Shown: positions 27,148 to 36,994, counted from the first letter of the stretch. The stretch: 64,000 bases of DNA from Chitinophaga tropicalis (GCF_009758205.1 NZ_WRXN01000001.1:682001-746000); one strand, 5' to 3'. Notes: generated from the letters alone by a model not told the origin. Program-made: numbers and translations.

Positions 27148-27459
27148 ATGTTCGGAGATCTATTTGGAAAGCTGCAGGAAGCGCAGGAAAAAATGAAAGA
27201 AAGCAAAAGCCGCCTGGCGCAGATCACTATGGCGGGAGAAGCAGGAGAGGGTTCCGTGAAAGTAGTGGTGACTGGCAACCGTGAAGTGAAAAGTATTGAC
27301 GTGGCAGAGCATCTGCTGGAAAAAGATAATAAAGAGGAACTGGAAGATCTGCTCATCACGGCGTTGAACCGTGCATTGAAAAATGCAGAAGGCGCCTGGG
27401 AAGCAGAAATGAAGAATGTTGCCGGTGGAATGTTAGGCCCATTAGGCGGGTTATTGTAA
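27148..27459 (+). CDS. ybaB: YbaB/EbfC family nucleoid-associated protein
   Basis: A 103-residue small dimeric DNA-binding protein of the YbaB/EbfC family. It has an N-terminal amphipathic helix (LFGKLQEAQEKMKESKSRLAQ), the central strand pair GSVKVVVTGNREVKSIDVAE, and a C-terminal helix with LLITALNRALKNAEGAWEAEM. It is usually linked to recR/dnaX in other bacteria but stands alone here. A near-consensus TATCTTCG lies about 20 bases upstream of the ATG. Confidence 0.88.
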   Translation: MFGDLFGKLQEAQEKMKESKSRLAQITMAGEAGEGSVKVVVTGNREVKSIDVAEHLLEKDNKEELEDLLITALNRALKNAEGAWEAEMKNVAGGMLGPLGGLL

Positions 27460-27501
27460 ATCGCCGGTTTAGCTTAAGCAAGCCTCGATTTAATCTTAGC
27501 C

Positions 27502-27512
27502 GGCCGCAGGCC
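27502..27512. repeat. GC-rich mini-hairpin (GGCC-GCA-GGCC)
   Basis: A short perfect inverted repeat eight bases from the terminator at 27521-27565. It is a member of the recurring set. Confidence 0.55.
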
Positions 27513-27520
27513 AATATGCT

Positions 27521-27565
27521 CTCAAAAATTGTGCTTTTGCCGGAGGCGAAAGCACAATTTTTGAG
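27521..27565 (+). terminator. Intrinsic terminator, GCCGAAGGC family (GGA-loop variant)
   Basis: Arms of 21 bases around a GGA loop with one G-T wobble. It ends the ybaB transcript and lies 54 bases before the tRNA gene. Confidence 0.8.
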
Positions 27566-27619
27566 CAACTCCCCGCAATCTATTAGCAGACAAAAGACCT
27601 ATCATTGTATCTGCAACCA

Positions 27620-27692
27620 GCCAACCTAGCTCAGCTGGTAGAGTAGCGGTTTCGTAAATCGTTGGTCGTGGGTTCGAATCCCATGGTTGGCT
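27620..27692 (+). tRNA. tRNA-Thr (anticodon CGU)
   Basis: A 73-base cloverleaf can be folded by eye. The acceptor stem is GCCAACC/GGTTGGC. The D stem is GCTC/GAGT with AGCTGGTA in the loop. The anticodon stem is GCGGT/ATCGT with loop TTCGTAA, giving anticodon CGT, which reads ACG (Thr). The T arm is GTGGG-TTCGAAT-CCCAT and the discriminator base is T. CCA is not encoded. G1-C72 and C2-G71 agree with threonine identity in bacteria. It stands alone, flanked by a terminator and by a collagen-like lipoprotein gene, with no sign of an integrated element. Confidence 0.95.
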
Positions 27693-27795
27693 CATAACCC
27701 CGTTTTTAATTTCCTTTATAAAATTTCATCTGTCATTCCCGTAAGGAATAAAGCTTTCTCACTGCCGGTATAGTGCAAACTCTCCTTTTGTTTCG

Positions 27796-27803
27796 TATAT
27801 TTA
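27796..27803 (+). promoter_or_regulatory. -7-like promoter element (TATATTTA) before the collagen-like gene
   Basis: A TAnnTTTA variant 95 bases upstream of the ATG in the gap after the tRNA. Confidence 0.35.
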
Positions 27804-27898
27804 TTACACGTAATGATTCTGTGCGCCCCCCGCATCTGCTGTACTGTTTAAATCAGACAATTTCGGAGCACGCTTATTAACAACCAAATCTACTATAC

Positions 27899-28483
27899 AT
27901 GAAACGTTTGTCTTTCAACCTCTTTGCCTGTATGCTATTGGCGGTAGCGTTATTTACTGTTTCCTGCGGAAAAGATGGAGCCGTTGGCCCGGCTGGTCCC
28001 GCCGGCCCTGCCGGTCCTGCAGGCCCCGCTGGCCCATCAGGTCCTGCCGGAGATCCGGGAACTGCGAATGTTATTTATTCCGGCTGGCTGGATGTGGCAT
28101 ACCTGCCGGATACTGTGCATAACGCCGATGCCACGATCGATACCGTCGGATACTATGCTGCTATTACAGCTGCAAAACTGGATCAGGCCATGTTAACTTC
28201 AGGTGAGATCAAAGTATATGTGAACTTCAATACAGCTGCAGATCCGTTCATATTCCCTCTGCCTTACTTTGACGTTTACACTGCAGCTTCTATCTCTCCG
28301 GCGTTTTACCTGAATACGATAGATCTTTACGCTAATTTCAACGCAAGTACGTTTACTTCCGGTGGTGCAAAAGGTCTTCAGTACAGGTATATACTGATAC
28401 CTGGAGGTACTGCTGCCAGGAAAGCAGGTATCAACTGGAATAACTATAAGGAAGTACAGGCTTACCTTAAGCTGAAAGATTAA
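27899..28483 (+). CDS. Lipoprotein with short collagen-like Gly-X-Y repeat
   Basis: A 194-residue lipoprotein with lipobox VSC at about residues 20-22. Residues 27-54 are eight to nine Gly-X-Y triplets, mostly GPA, enough for a short collagen-type triple helix that could trimerise the protein. The rest is a roughly 140-residue domain with aromatic-rich, probably beta segments (VIYSGWLDVAYL, YRYILIPGG) and no known motif. The lipid anchor points to the outer membrane. It is monocistronic and followed by a convergent terminator. Confidence 0.8.
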   Translation: MKRLSFNLFACMLLAVALFTVSCGKDGAVGPAGPAGPAGPAGPAGPSGPAGDPGTANVIYSGWLDVAYLPDTVHNADATIDTVGYYAAITAAKLDQAMLTSGEIKVYVNFNTAADPFIFPLPYFDVYTAASISPAFYLNTIDLYANFNASTFTSGGAKGLQYRYILIPGGTAARKAGINWNNYKEVQAYLKLKD

Positions 28484-28521
28484 AAAAATTTAGCAGACCG
28501 CAGGGCTGCCCTGTTTCACAT

Positions 28522-28560
28522 AAAAAAGACGCTTTGACCGAAGGTCAAAGCGTCTTTTTT
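28522..28560. terminator. Bidirectional intrinsic terminator, GCCGAAGGC family (GACC variant)
   Basis: Perfect 18-base arms around GAA. The stem base pair next to the CCGAAGG core is changed on both sides (GACC/GGTC), which keeps pairing. It lies in a convergent gap between the collagen-like and obg genes. Confidence 0.85.
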
Positions 28561-28581
28561 GTACAATTTATCCGCACAGAG

Positions 28582-29583
28582 CTATTTATCATTAGCATTC
28601 AACGCCTGCCAGAGCATATCCTTCAACTGCGGCAATCCCTGTTGCGTCACAGAAGATATAAACACATGCGGCACATTATCCGGCAACTCTTCCGCAATCG
28701 CCTCCCTGAGCTCATCATCCAGCATATCGCTCTTACTGATAGCCAGCAGGAACTGCTTATCCAGCAACTCCGGGTTATATTGTTCCAGCTCATTCACCAG
28801 TATCTCAAAATCCTTACGATGATCGCTGCTATCTGCCGGTATCAGGAACAACAGAACGGGGTTCCGCTCAATATGACGTAGAAACCGGTGTCCCAGGCCT
28901 TTCCCTTCATGCGCCCCCTCAATGATACCGGGAAGATCGGCAATACAGAATGAACGGTCATTCCTGTAAGGCACCATCCCCAGGTTAGGCGTGAGGGTGG
29001 TAAAAGCATAATCAGCTATTTTAGGTCTTGCAGCAGTAATGGTAGACAGCAGGGTAGATTTCCCGGCATTCGGAAAACCAACCAATCCCACATCCGCCAG
29101 CATTTTTAACTCCAGCGCCTTCCATCCTTCCTGTCCCGGCATTCCAGGCTGTGCATATTCCGGGGCCTGGTTGGTAGGAGATTTAAAGAAGTTGTTACCC
29201 CGTCCGCCCTGACCACCGGGTATCCATATCTCTTCCTGGCCGTCATGCAGTATCTCCAGCTCCATTTCCCCGGTCTCTTCATTAAAGGCCTGCGTGCCCA
29301 GCGGTACTTCTATGATGATATCTTCACCATTGCGGCCGGTACTGTTATTGTCCCTTCCGTTACCACCATCTTCCGCAACCACATTCTTATACCACCGCAA
29401 ATGCAGCAGCGTCCACAACTGGGAGTTCCCTTTCAGGATAATATGCCCGCCTCTGCCGCCATCACCACCATCCGGACCAGCTTCAGGATTGTATTTTGTA
29501 CGCATGAAGTGAGCGCTGCCCGCACCACCCTTGCCGGATTTACAGTAGATCCTTATGAAATCAACAAAGTTGCCTCTTTCCAA
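28582..29583 (-). CDS. obg: GTPase Obg/CgtA
   Basis: A 333-residue essential GTPase involved in large-ribosomal-subunit assembly and stress control. The glycine-rich Obg domain covers residues about 1-160 ([34 protein letters not shown]). The GTPase domain follows with G1 [10 protein letters not shown]2/G3 FTTLTP and DLPGIIEGA, and G4 as SKSD rather than NKxD, which I recall as usual for this phylum. The C-terminal OCT domain is absent. No ATG fits; the TTG at 29581-29583 gives the expected N-terminus and an in-frame stop lies just upstream. It is downstream of adk on the same strand. Confidence 0.93.
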   Translation of the reverse strand: MERGNFVDFIRIYCKSGKGGAGSAHFMRTKYNPEAGPDGGDGGRGGHIILKGNSQLWTLLHLRWYKNVVAEDGGNGRDNNSTGRNGEDIIIEVPLGTQAFNEETGEMELEILHDGQEEIWIPGGQGGRGNNFFKSPTNQAPEYAQPGMPGQEGWKALELKMLADVGLVGFPNAGKSTLLSTITAARPKIADYAFTTLTPNLGMVPYRNDRSFCIADLPGIIEGAHEGKGLGHRFLRHIERNPVLLFLIPADSSDHRKDFEILVNELEQYNPELLDKQFLLAISKSDMLDDELREAIAEELPDNVPHVFISSVTQQGLPQLKDMLWQALNANDK

Positions 29584-29644
29584 AGTAATTGATTTGATTT
29601 ATGCTGAATACTCCGGGCAAACATCCCTGTAATACCTTCAGCGT

Positions 29645-29652
29645 TAAATATA
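29645..29652 (-). promoter_or_regulatory. -7-like promoter element (TATATTTA) for obg
   Basis: A TAnnTTTA match on the minus strand about 61 bases before the TTG start of obg, just after the nested inverted repeat that could terminate adk. Confidence 0.35.
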
Positions 29653-29653
29653 A

Positions 29654-29729
29654 AAACGCAAAGATCGTTAAGTTCAGTCATTTTACTACGCTTTGCGCAC
29701 TAAAATGCTCACTTACAATCTTTGCGTTT
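29654..29729 (-). other. Nested inverted repeats in the adk-obg gap
   Basis: Outer 12-base arms (AAACGCAAAGAT at 29654-29665 and its exact complement at 29718-29729) enclose a second dyad at 29679-29707, with 13-base arms, two mismatches and a TTT loop. On the minus strand the outer right arm ends in a short T-run, so the structure could terminate adk or act as an attenuator before obg. Confidence 0.5.
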
Positions 29730-29750
29730 AAAATGTATGCTGAGCGCCTG

Positions 29751-30338
29751 TTATACTTTTTCTTCTACCAGGCTTTCAATTTCCTTACTTAAACGTTCAA
29801 AAATCTCGTCAACGGTGCCTTCACCCTTGATCTTCTTGAACTTACCATATCTGGAATAATGGTCAGCAACAGGAGCGGTCTTATTATGATATTCCACTAT
29901 ACGGGCTCTGATCACCGTTTCGTTGGCATCATCACTACGGCCGGAGGTAGCGCCTCTGTTCAGCAAACGGCTGATCAGCTCGTCTTCCGGAACTTCCAGC
30001 GCCAGCACATTGGAAATAGCCGTTTTCTTTAATGCCAGCAGCTTGTCCAGCGCTTCAGCCTGCGCTGTGGTACGGGGAAATCCGTCAAAAATAAAACCCC
30101 TTGCTTCCGGGTTGGCATCCAGTTTGGAACTGATCATACCAATTACAACTTCATCTGGTACCAGCAGACCCTGGTCCATTACTTTTTTGGCTTCCTGTCC
30201 AAGCGGTGTTTTAGCCTCGATTTCGCTACGCAGCAAATCGCCGGTAGAAAGGTGGATAAGACCAAATTTGTTAATCAGGTTAGCACTTTGTGTGCCCTTA
30301 CCGCTACCGGGAGGGCCAAATAAAATGATATTGACCAT
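29751..30338 (-). CDS. adk: Adenylate kinase
   Basis: A 195-residue cytoplasmic enzyme converting AMP + ATP to two ADP. The P-loop is FGPPGSGKGTQSANL at residues 7-21, the AMP-binding region HLSTGDLLRSEI, and the FDGFPRTTAQAEALD motif are present. The LID arginines appear in LLNRGATSGRSDDANETVIRAR. It is the short form without the zinc-binding LID insertion, as usual for Bacteroidota. Its ATG is preceded by a TATATTTG promoter element. Confidence 0.96.
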   Translation of the reverse strand: MVNIILFGPPGSGKGTQSANLINKFGLIHLSTGDLLRSEIEAKTPLGQEAKKVMDQGLLVPDEVVIGMISSKLDANPEARGFIFDGFPRTTAQAEALDKLLALKKTAISNVLALEVPEDELISRLLNRGATSGRSDDANETVIRARIVEYHNKTAPVADHYSRYGKFKKIKGEGTVDEIFERLSKEIESLVEEKV

Positions 30339-30365
30339 GTGTTTAAAGAAACTTTAGCAAGACTG

Positions 30366-30373
30366 CAAATATA
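30366..30373 (-). promoter_or_regulatory. -7 promoter element (TATATTTG) of adk
   Basis: An exact TAnnTTTG match, 27 bases before the adk ATG. Confidence 0.5.
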
Positions 30374-30681
30374 GCAAACAATTGAATGTATAGGTAACTA
30401 AAATTACAGTTGCTTGAATAATGTAAAATATTTAAGAAATTTACTAGATATGTTTCAATGATTTGCTGTAAATAATGGAATATTTTTAAGTAGTTCGAAG
30501 GCATTCCGCGGCCAACGGGGTCACAGGATTCAGACTTTTCTTTAAAATACCTGGTAAATATAACCATTTATACTGCCAGAATACGGCTGTCAATAAAACT
30601 ATCATGTGAAAAAAATAACCACTCAACCATAAAAAAGTCAGGTCTCTGGAAACATATTATTTCTTTAGATTAATTAATTTG

Positions 30682-30689
30682 TAAGTTTA
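30682..30689 (+). promoter_or_regulatory. -7-like promoter element (TAAGTTTA) of the GH3 fusion
   Basis: A TAnnTTTA variant separated from the first ATG by four bases. If used, the mRNA would be leaderless at the 30694 start. Confidence 0.4.
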
Positions 30690-30693
30690 GACG

Positions 30694-33600
30694 ATGATTA
30701 TGAAGCAATTATTGATCTTAGGCCTCTCCGGCTTATGCCTGGGAGGAAGTGTGATGCACGCAACGAAAAAAAAAGGACCAGGCCCTGCAAAGGTGCAGAC
30801 CAGTCAGCTGCATAAAGCCATAAAGAAAGAATTCAAGGCCGTAAAACAGGAAAGTGATGCTAACCGTTGGGTAGATAGCGTTTTTGAATCACTGAACTCT
30901 GATGAGCGTATTGCTCAGCTCATTATGATCAGGGCTCACTCCAACCTGGGGCCCGACCACGTCAGGAAAGTCACCCAGGATATCCTGGACAATAAAGTAG
31001 GAGGGCTCATTTTCTTCCAGGGAGGCCCCGTACGCCAGGCAAATCTCACCAACTACTACCAGTCCATCTCCAAAACACCCCTCATGATAGCGATTGACGG
31101 GGAATGGGGGCTGGGCATGCGGCTGGACAGCGTCATAGCCCTGCCCCGCAACCTCATGATAGGCGCTGCGTCAGACAGTACCCTGGCCTATAAGGCCGGC
31201 CAGCTCCTGGCAAAACAATGCCGCAGAATGGGTATTCATGTGGATTATGCGCCGGACATGGACATCAACAATAATCCCAACAACCCGGTTATCAACGACC
31301 GTTCCTTTGGCCAGGATAAATACCAGGTAGCCCGCATGGGAGTGCAGATGATAAAAGGTATGCAGGACCAGAATGTGATGGCCGTGGCCAAACATTTTCC
31401 CGGCCATGGAGATACCGACGTAGATTCTCACCTGGACCTGCCCACCATCCGCAAAACAAGGGCCCAGCTGGACTCTCTTGAGCTGTACCCTTTCCGTAAA
31501 GCCATAGAGGCAGGTGTACAGAGTATCATGATCGCACACCTATATGTGCCGGCTATAGACAGCACACCTAATACTCCCACCTCTATCTCCTATAAGACCA
31601 TCACCGGCCTGCTGAAAGAAGAAATGGGCTACAAAGGCATAGTGATCACAGACGCACTGGAAATGAAAGGCATCGCCAAGTTTTACAACGGGGGAGAGGA
31701 AGCCGCCCAGTCCCTGCTGGCAGGTAATGACATGATGATGCTGCCCTCTACGGCAGAAGGAAGCGTGGATGCCATCAGAAGAGCGATCAGGAAAGGCCTG
31801 ATCTCCTGGGATGAAGTGAACAAAAGAGTGAAGAAGGTATTGCTGGCAAAATATAACCTGGGATTGAACAAACCACAGGTCATAGAAACCGCCAACCTGG
31901 CGAACGACCTGAACGCAGCAACAGATACCCTTACCAGGAGCATAGCAGAGAACGCTCTGACCCTGCTTAAGAATGACAACAATCTTATTCCCTTCAATCA
32001 GCATACGCCCGGTAAAGTAGCTGTCATTGCAGTAGGTGCAGATGTGAATAACGCATTCGTACAAACGCTGAAACAGATCCGTCCGGATATCAACTCGTAT
32101 ATCTTCACTGCCCGCCAGTCTGATGCCCAGGTAACACAGGTGGTAGAAAGACTGAAAAAGGATTACCAGGCAGTGATCGTTGGGTTACATAACTATGGTC
32201 GCCGGCCGGCAAACAACTTTGGCATCAGCAGGGCTGAACGCCTGCTGCTTCAACAGCTGCAGCAGGAAATGCCTACAGCAACGGTAGTGTTCGGGAACCC
32301 TTACGCTATCCAGTATTTCTGTGATGCCCCTACCATAGTGGCGGCTTATGAAGATGATGAGGTAACTCAGAAGGCCGCAGCTCAGCTGCTGTTCGGACAG
32401 CTGCCGCCTAAAGGACGGCTGCCGGTTACAGTCTGCCAGAATTTCCCTTATGGGTCAGGTATCGTTACTGTTCCCAAACCAGCCGTAGCGCAGGCAGAAC
32501 TGCCACGCGTAAAACCAGAAACAGTGGGTATGAGCAGTGAAGTGCTGAGGAAAATAGATGTTCTGGCCAAAGCGATGATAGATAAGGGAGCAGCTCCCGG
32601 CTGCCAGGTTATGGCGCTGAAAGACGGGAAAGTAGTATACGAAAAGACCTTTGGTTATTTCGATTATAGTCAGCGTGAGCCGGTAACGGCCAGTTCGGTA
32701 TATGACCTTGCCTCCGTGACCAAGATATGCGCCACCACACTTTCTGTGATGCGCCTGTATGATGAAGGTAAGCTGAGCCTGGATGCCAGATTGGGAGATT
32801 ATCTTCCCTGGGTGAAAGGCAGCAATAAGGAAGGGTTGAAGATCCGTGATATACTGCTGCACCAGGCAGGACTGGTAGCATTTATTCCTTTCTATAAAGA
32901 AGTGATGACGCCGGCAGGTTATCCTGACACCACGCTGTTCCATAGTTATGCAGACTCCACCTACAGCGTAAGGGTGGCAGAACATATGTATATGAAGAAC
33001 AGTTATGTGGATACTATGTACCGCCGCATCCTGGATAGCCAGCTGAATCCGCGTCCGGGATATGTATACAGTGATAATGACTATATCTTCCTCGGTGAAA
33101 TAGTGGAACAGATCACCGGTAAGAAACTGAACCGTTATGCAAGGGAAACTTTTTATGAACCCCTGGGACTCAGCACTACAGGGTTCCGTCCAAGAGAACG
33201 CTTCCAGTTATCGCAGCTGGCGCCTACTGAGAATGAGCGCACTTTCCGCCGCCAGTGGATCCGGGGGGATGTGCATGATCCGGGTGCCGCTATGTTTGGT
33301 GGTGTGGCTGGCCATGCGGGCCTCTTCTCCAACGCAGAAGACCTGGCAGTATTGATGCAGATGCTGCTGAACGGCGGTAGTTATAATGGCCGTGAATACA
33401 TCAAACCGGCAACGCTGAAACTGTTCACTGCGTATAACAGTAGTATCAGTCGCCGGGGACTGGGTTTTGACAAACCTGAAAAGGATAATGGTAAACATGG
33501 TGAGGCTTATCCCTGTAAGAGTGCATCACCGCTTACTTATGGTCATACCGGGTTTACGGGTACCTGTATCTGGGTAGATCCGCAGTCGCAGATCGTATTT

Positions 33601-33717
33601 ATTTTCCTGAGTAACAGGGTATGTCCGGAAGGAGGAGATAATAAGAAGCTTATGACCATGCATGTAAGGGAGAATATGATGCAGGTGCTGTATGATGCAA
33701 TGGCAACGAAGAAGTAA
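30694..33717 (+). CDS. Exported fusion: GH3 (NagZ-like) glycosidase plus beta-lactamase-fold serine hydrolase
   Basis: A 1007-residue exported protein with an N-terminal hydrophobic signal. Residues about 55-400 form a family 3 glycoside hydrolase N-terminal domain. The NagZ-type motif KHFPGHGDTDVDSH is at 233-246, including the His/Asp dyad used by beta-N-acetylglucosaminidases. A GH3 C-terminal-like alpha/beta domain lies at about 400-610. From about 615 a class C beta-lactamase/serine hydrolase domain follows, with SVTK (SxxK) at 674-677, YSDN at 792-795 and HTG at 951-953. Both catalytic sets appear intact. This suggests one protein that removes N-acetylglucosamine and acts on a peptide or ester, plausibly on peptidoglycan. 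The architecture is known in Bacteroidota but poorly characterised. It is monocistronic. Confidence 0.9.
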   Translation: MIMKQLLILGLSGLCLGGSVMHATKKKGPGPAKVQTSQLHKAIKKEFKAVKQESDANRWVDSVFESLNSDERIAQLIMIRAHSNLGPDHVRKVTQDILDNKVGGLIFFQGGPVRQANLTNYYQSISKTPLMIAIDGEWGLGMRLDSVIALPRNLMIGAASDSTLAYKAGQLLAKQCRRMGIHVDYAPDMDINNNPNNPVINDRSFGQDKYQVARMGVQMIKGMQDQNVMAVAKHFPGHGDTDVDSHLDLPTIRKTRAQLDSLELYPFRKAIEAGVQSIMIAHLYVPAIDSTPNTPTSISYKTITGLLKEEMGYKGIVITDALEMKGIAKFYNGGEEAAQSLLAGNDMMMLPSTAEGSVDAIRRAIRKGLISWDEVNKRVKKVLLAKYNLGLNKPQVIETANLANDLNAATDTLTRSIAENALTLLKNDNNLIPFNQHTPGKVAVIAVGADVNNAFVQTLKQIRPDINSYIFTARQSDAQVTQVVERLKKDYQAVIVGLHNYGRRPANNFGISRAERLLLQQLQQEMPTATVVFGNPYAIQYFCDAPTIVAAYEDDEVTQKAAAQLLFGQLPPKGRLPVTVCQNFPYGSGIVTVPKPAVAQAELPRVKPETVGMSSEVLRKIDVLAKAMIDKGAAPGCQVMALKDGKVVYEKTFGYFDYSQREPVTASSVYDLASVTKICATTLSVMRLYDEGKLSLDARLGDYLPWVKGSNKEGLKIRDILLHQAGLVAFIPFYKEVMTPAGYPDTTLFHSYADSTYSVRVAEHMYMKNSYVDTMYRRILDSQLNPRPGYVYSDNDYIFLGEIVEQITGKKLNRYARETFYEPLGLSTTGFRPRERFQLSQLAPTENERTFRRQWIRGDVHDPGAAMFGGVAGHAGLFSNAEDLAVLMQMLLNGGSYNGREYIKPATLKLFTAYNSSISRRGLGFDKPEKDNGKHGEAYPCKSASPLTYGHTGFTGTCIWVDPQSQIVFIFLSNRVCPEGGDNKKLMTMHVRENMMQVLYDAMATKK

Positions 33718-33748
33718 TTTCCTTTTGGTTTCGACTTTATTTCGCTAT

Positions 33749-33788
33749 AAAGCAAAAAGGAACATCATCCGATGTTCCTTTTTGCTTT
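33749..33788 (+). terminator. Intrinsic terminator of the GH3 fusion gene
   Basis: Perfect 18-base arms (AAAGCAAAAAGGAACATC and complement) with an ATCC loop. The sequence differs from the GCCGAAGGC family. The flanking A/T symmetry allows bidirectional use with the convergent ATPase gene. Confidence 0.8.
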
Positions 33789-33811
33789 TATTTACAGTAC
33801 TTATTTTAACC

Positions 33812-34957
<1,146 letters not shown>

Positions 34958-34977
34958 CTAAATTACATAATATTTCT

Positions 34978-34989
34978 GGATTACAATCC
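34978..34989. promoter_or_regulatory. Dyad GGATTACAATCC, copy 2 (putative operator)
   Basis: Identical to the copy at 34946-34957 and in the same orientation. The interval between them is A/T rich and could hold the promoter of the minus-strand ATPase gene. Confidence 0.45.
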
Positions 34990-35305
34990 GGTAATATTAT
35001 GATTTCTGAATTGAAAATCCTATTATCTTCTACGCAAGACCAAACTAAACTGATTATAACAGACTTATTATTAGCTTAATAAGATCTTTCCGGCACAACT
35101 GGATATGCCGCTACTTGATTTTTTACGTGATGCTTTTAGTGTTATGGGGGCCGGTAAGATATGCCTTGGACGGAGAAAAGTAATACTGGATCTGGATTTT
35201 AACAATTAGGGCCGGCCCGGTAAATTTTCATTTTCATAGGCAATAGTGACAAATGAAATATGCTTTCCCAGCCATTCACCTGTCACTATTTTATAATAGC
35301 AATAT

Positions 35306-35752
35306 CTATTGTACGGAAACTGTTCTGTTAATACTTGTTTCAGTCCTGATATCTATTTTCTTCTCCGCCAGCCTGGTCTTTCCTTTCCTGATCTCAAAAA
35401 TATAATTCCCATCCTGTAACTCCTGCATATTGAACTTCGCTTTGTAAACCAGCGTAGCAGGCACTGTTTCCTGGTGAAGTGTATAATTGTTACCGTCTTT
35501 AATAGACAAAGTGATCTTTTCAGATCCCGGATTCTCGATGGTTACTTTGAATATCAGCGCATCTCCTTCTCCTATCTGCGCAACATCCAGTTTAAAGGCA
35601 TTCACTGTAACAGGCTCCTCCTCATGATGGGGAGTGTTTATTTTGTTGTATGCATAGGTATATGCCTGGGCCTTCGCAAAAGATATGTTTAAAAAAAGGA
35701 TAGCTGCTAATACTATACCCACTTGTTTGGGTATAAACTGTATGTGTTTCAT
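35306..35752 (-). CDS. Secreted beta-sandwich protein of unknown function
   Basis: A 148-residue protein with a clear Sec signal peptide ending near SFAKAQA. The mature part is mostly short hydrophobic strands (LIFKVTIENPGSEKITLSIKD, YIFEIRKGKTRLAEKKIDI). These resemble small immunoglobulin-like or T9SS-sorting-domain-like folds of Bacteroidota. No enzymatic motif is seen. It is divergent from the heme A synthase gene and appears monocistronic. Confidence 0.65.
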   Translation of the reverse strand: MKHIQFIPKQVGIVLAAILFLNISFAKAQAYTYAYNKINTPHHEEEPVTVNAFKLDVAQIGEGDALIFKVTIENPGSEKITLSIKDGNNYTLHQETVPATLVYKAKFNMQELQDGNYIFEIRKGKTRLAEKKIDIRTETSINRTVSVQ

Positions 35753-35927
35753 ACAAAAATGTTTGTTTTTGTTAGATGATGTTATAATCTTCTTTTTTCA
35801 GGGTCGTATTAGCTAATACAATGGTTCCTTATTCCGCCGCAAAGATCAGTGAGCCAGGTTAACGGAATATTACGCCGGTGTTAAGAAAGCATTATCAGTA
35901 TGGGGCATACATTTAACGATATTGCCC

Positions 35928-35935
35928 TACCTTTG
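35928..35935 (+). promoter_or_regulatory. -7 promoter element (TACCTTTG) of the heme A synthase gene
   Basis: An exact TAnnTTTG match nine bases before the ATG at 35945. It lies inside the longer open frame, supporting the later start. Confidence 0.55.
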
Positions 35936-35944
35936 CTGGCGTTT

Positions 35945-36994
35945 ATGGAAAGAACGACATTACAACAGCATAGGCCGGTGGCTGTCTGGCTGTATACAGG
36001 CGTAGGAATGGTTATTATCCAGGTATTGCTGGGGGGCATTACCAGGCTTACAGGTTCAGGATTGTCTATTACAGAATGGCAGCCTTTATTGGGTGCGTTA
36101 CCTCCTATGAATGAAGCTGCCTGGCAGGAAGCTTTTGATAAATATAAGCAGATTGCACAGTACCAATATGTGAACAGCCACTTCACCCTCTCTGACTTTA
36201 AATCTATCTATTTCTGGGAATGGCTGCACCGCGACTGGGCCCGTCTGATGGGTGTTGTTTTCGCCGTGCCTTTTATCTGGTTCCTGGTAAAGAAAAGAAT
36301 AGACCGCACCATGGTAAAACCGATGGTCATCCTGTTCCTGCTGGGAGGCCTGCAGGGTGCAATAGGCTGGATCATGGTAAAGAGCGGGCTGAACGTTGAA
36401 GATCTGTATGTAAATCATATCAGGCTGGCTATTCACTTTATAGCAGCATTGGTGTTGTTGTGTTATATACTCTGGTTTGCATTGCGTCTCAGCACTCCGG
36501 TAAAAGAGGTGTTGCATGTACCTGGTCTCCGCAACCTGAATATATGGTTACTGGCGCTCCTCACTTTACAGCTTATCTATGGGGCTTTCATGGCGGGCCT
36601 GCATGCAGCCCTGGCTGCAAACACCTGGCCGGATATCAATGGCATGTGGTGGCCGTCAGGAATGTTTACCCAGGGAGGTTTTCTCTCAGATGTAACACAT
36701 AATATGATCACTATTCAGTTCATTCACCGCGGACTGGCTTATGTCATTACTGTCCTGGTAGCGGTATGGTGGTGGAAGGCCTCTGAAACGCCGGAGCACA
36801 GCCTGTTGCACCGGGTACGTTACCTGCCTTTACTGCTGGTGCTGCTGCAGGTAATGCTGGGTGTATTGACGTTGCTGGGCAGTCAGACAAAGATCCCGCT
36901 GCTGCAGGCTATTCTGCATCAGTTTACCGGGATGCTCCTCTTGCTGGCATTGATATGGACGTTGTTCTTAAGTAATGCGAAAAGAGTGAATTAA
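35945..36994 (+). CDS. ctaA: Heme A synthase, COX15/CtaA family
   Basis: A 349-residue inner-membrane enzyme that oxidises the C8 methyl of heme O to make heme A for aa3-type cytochrome oxidase. About eight helices are visible. The haem-ligand histidines lie in WLHRDWARLMG, HIRLAIHFIAALVL, IQFIHRGLAYVIT and ILHQFTGMLLLLAL, in the expected paired arrangement. GGITRLTGSGLSITEWQPL is the family signature after helix 1. The ATG at 35945 is preferred over 35900 because a consensus -7 element lies between them. No cytochrome oxidase or protoheme farnesyltransferase gene is adjacent. Confidence 0.92.
   Translation: MERTTLQQHRPVAVWLYTGVGMVIIQVLLGGITRLTGSGLSITEWQPLLGALPPMNEAAWQEAFDKYKQIAQYQYVNSHFTLSDFKSIYFWEWLHRDWARLMGVVFAVPFIWFLVKKRIDRTMVKPMVILFLLGGLQGAIGWIMVKSGLNVEDLYVNHIRLAIHFIAALVLLCYILWFALRLSTPVKEVLHVPGLRNLNIWLLALLTLQLIYGAFMAGLHAALAANTWPDINGMWWPSGMFTQGGFLSDVTHNMITIQFIHRGLAYVITVLVAVWWWKASETPEHSLLHRVRYLPLLLVLLQVMLGVLTLLGSQTKIPLLQAILHQFTGMLLLLALIWTLFLSNAKRVN

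Larger units (their letters stand above)
30339..30693. other. 355-base divergent intergenic region, adk / GH3 fusion
   Basis: It holds promoter elements for both flanking genes (30366-30373 minus, 30682-30689 plus). Between them the DNA is A/T rich with no credible open frame, tRNA or strong hairpin seen. Confidence 0.5.

Noticed and set aside
27620..27692. tRNA-Thr as an attachment site for an integrated element.
   Set aside because: No integrase gene or repeated tRNA 3' end was found downstream, and neighbouring genes look native.
28582..29583. Obg G4 motif SKSD instead of NKxD as a possible loss of nucleotide specificity.
   Set aside because: I recall the same variant in other Bacteroidota Obg proteins, so it looks lineage-typical.
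35105..35209. A 34-codon ATG-started frame upstream of the A/T-rich ATPase.
   Set aside because: Too short, no signal peptide, helix or motif, and no promoter element in place.
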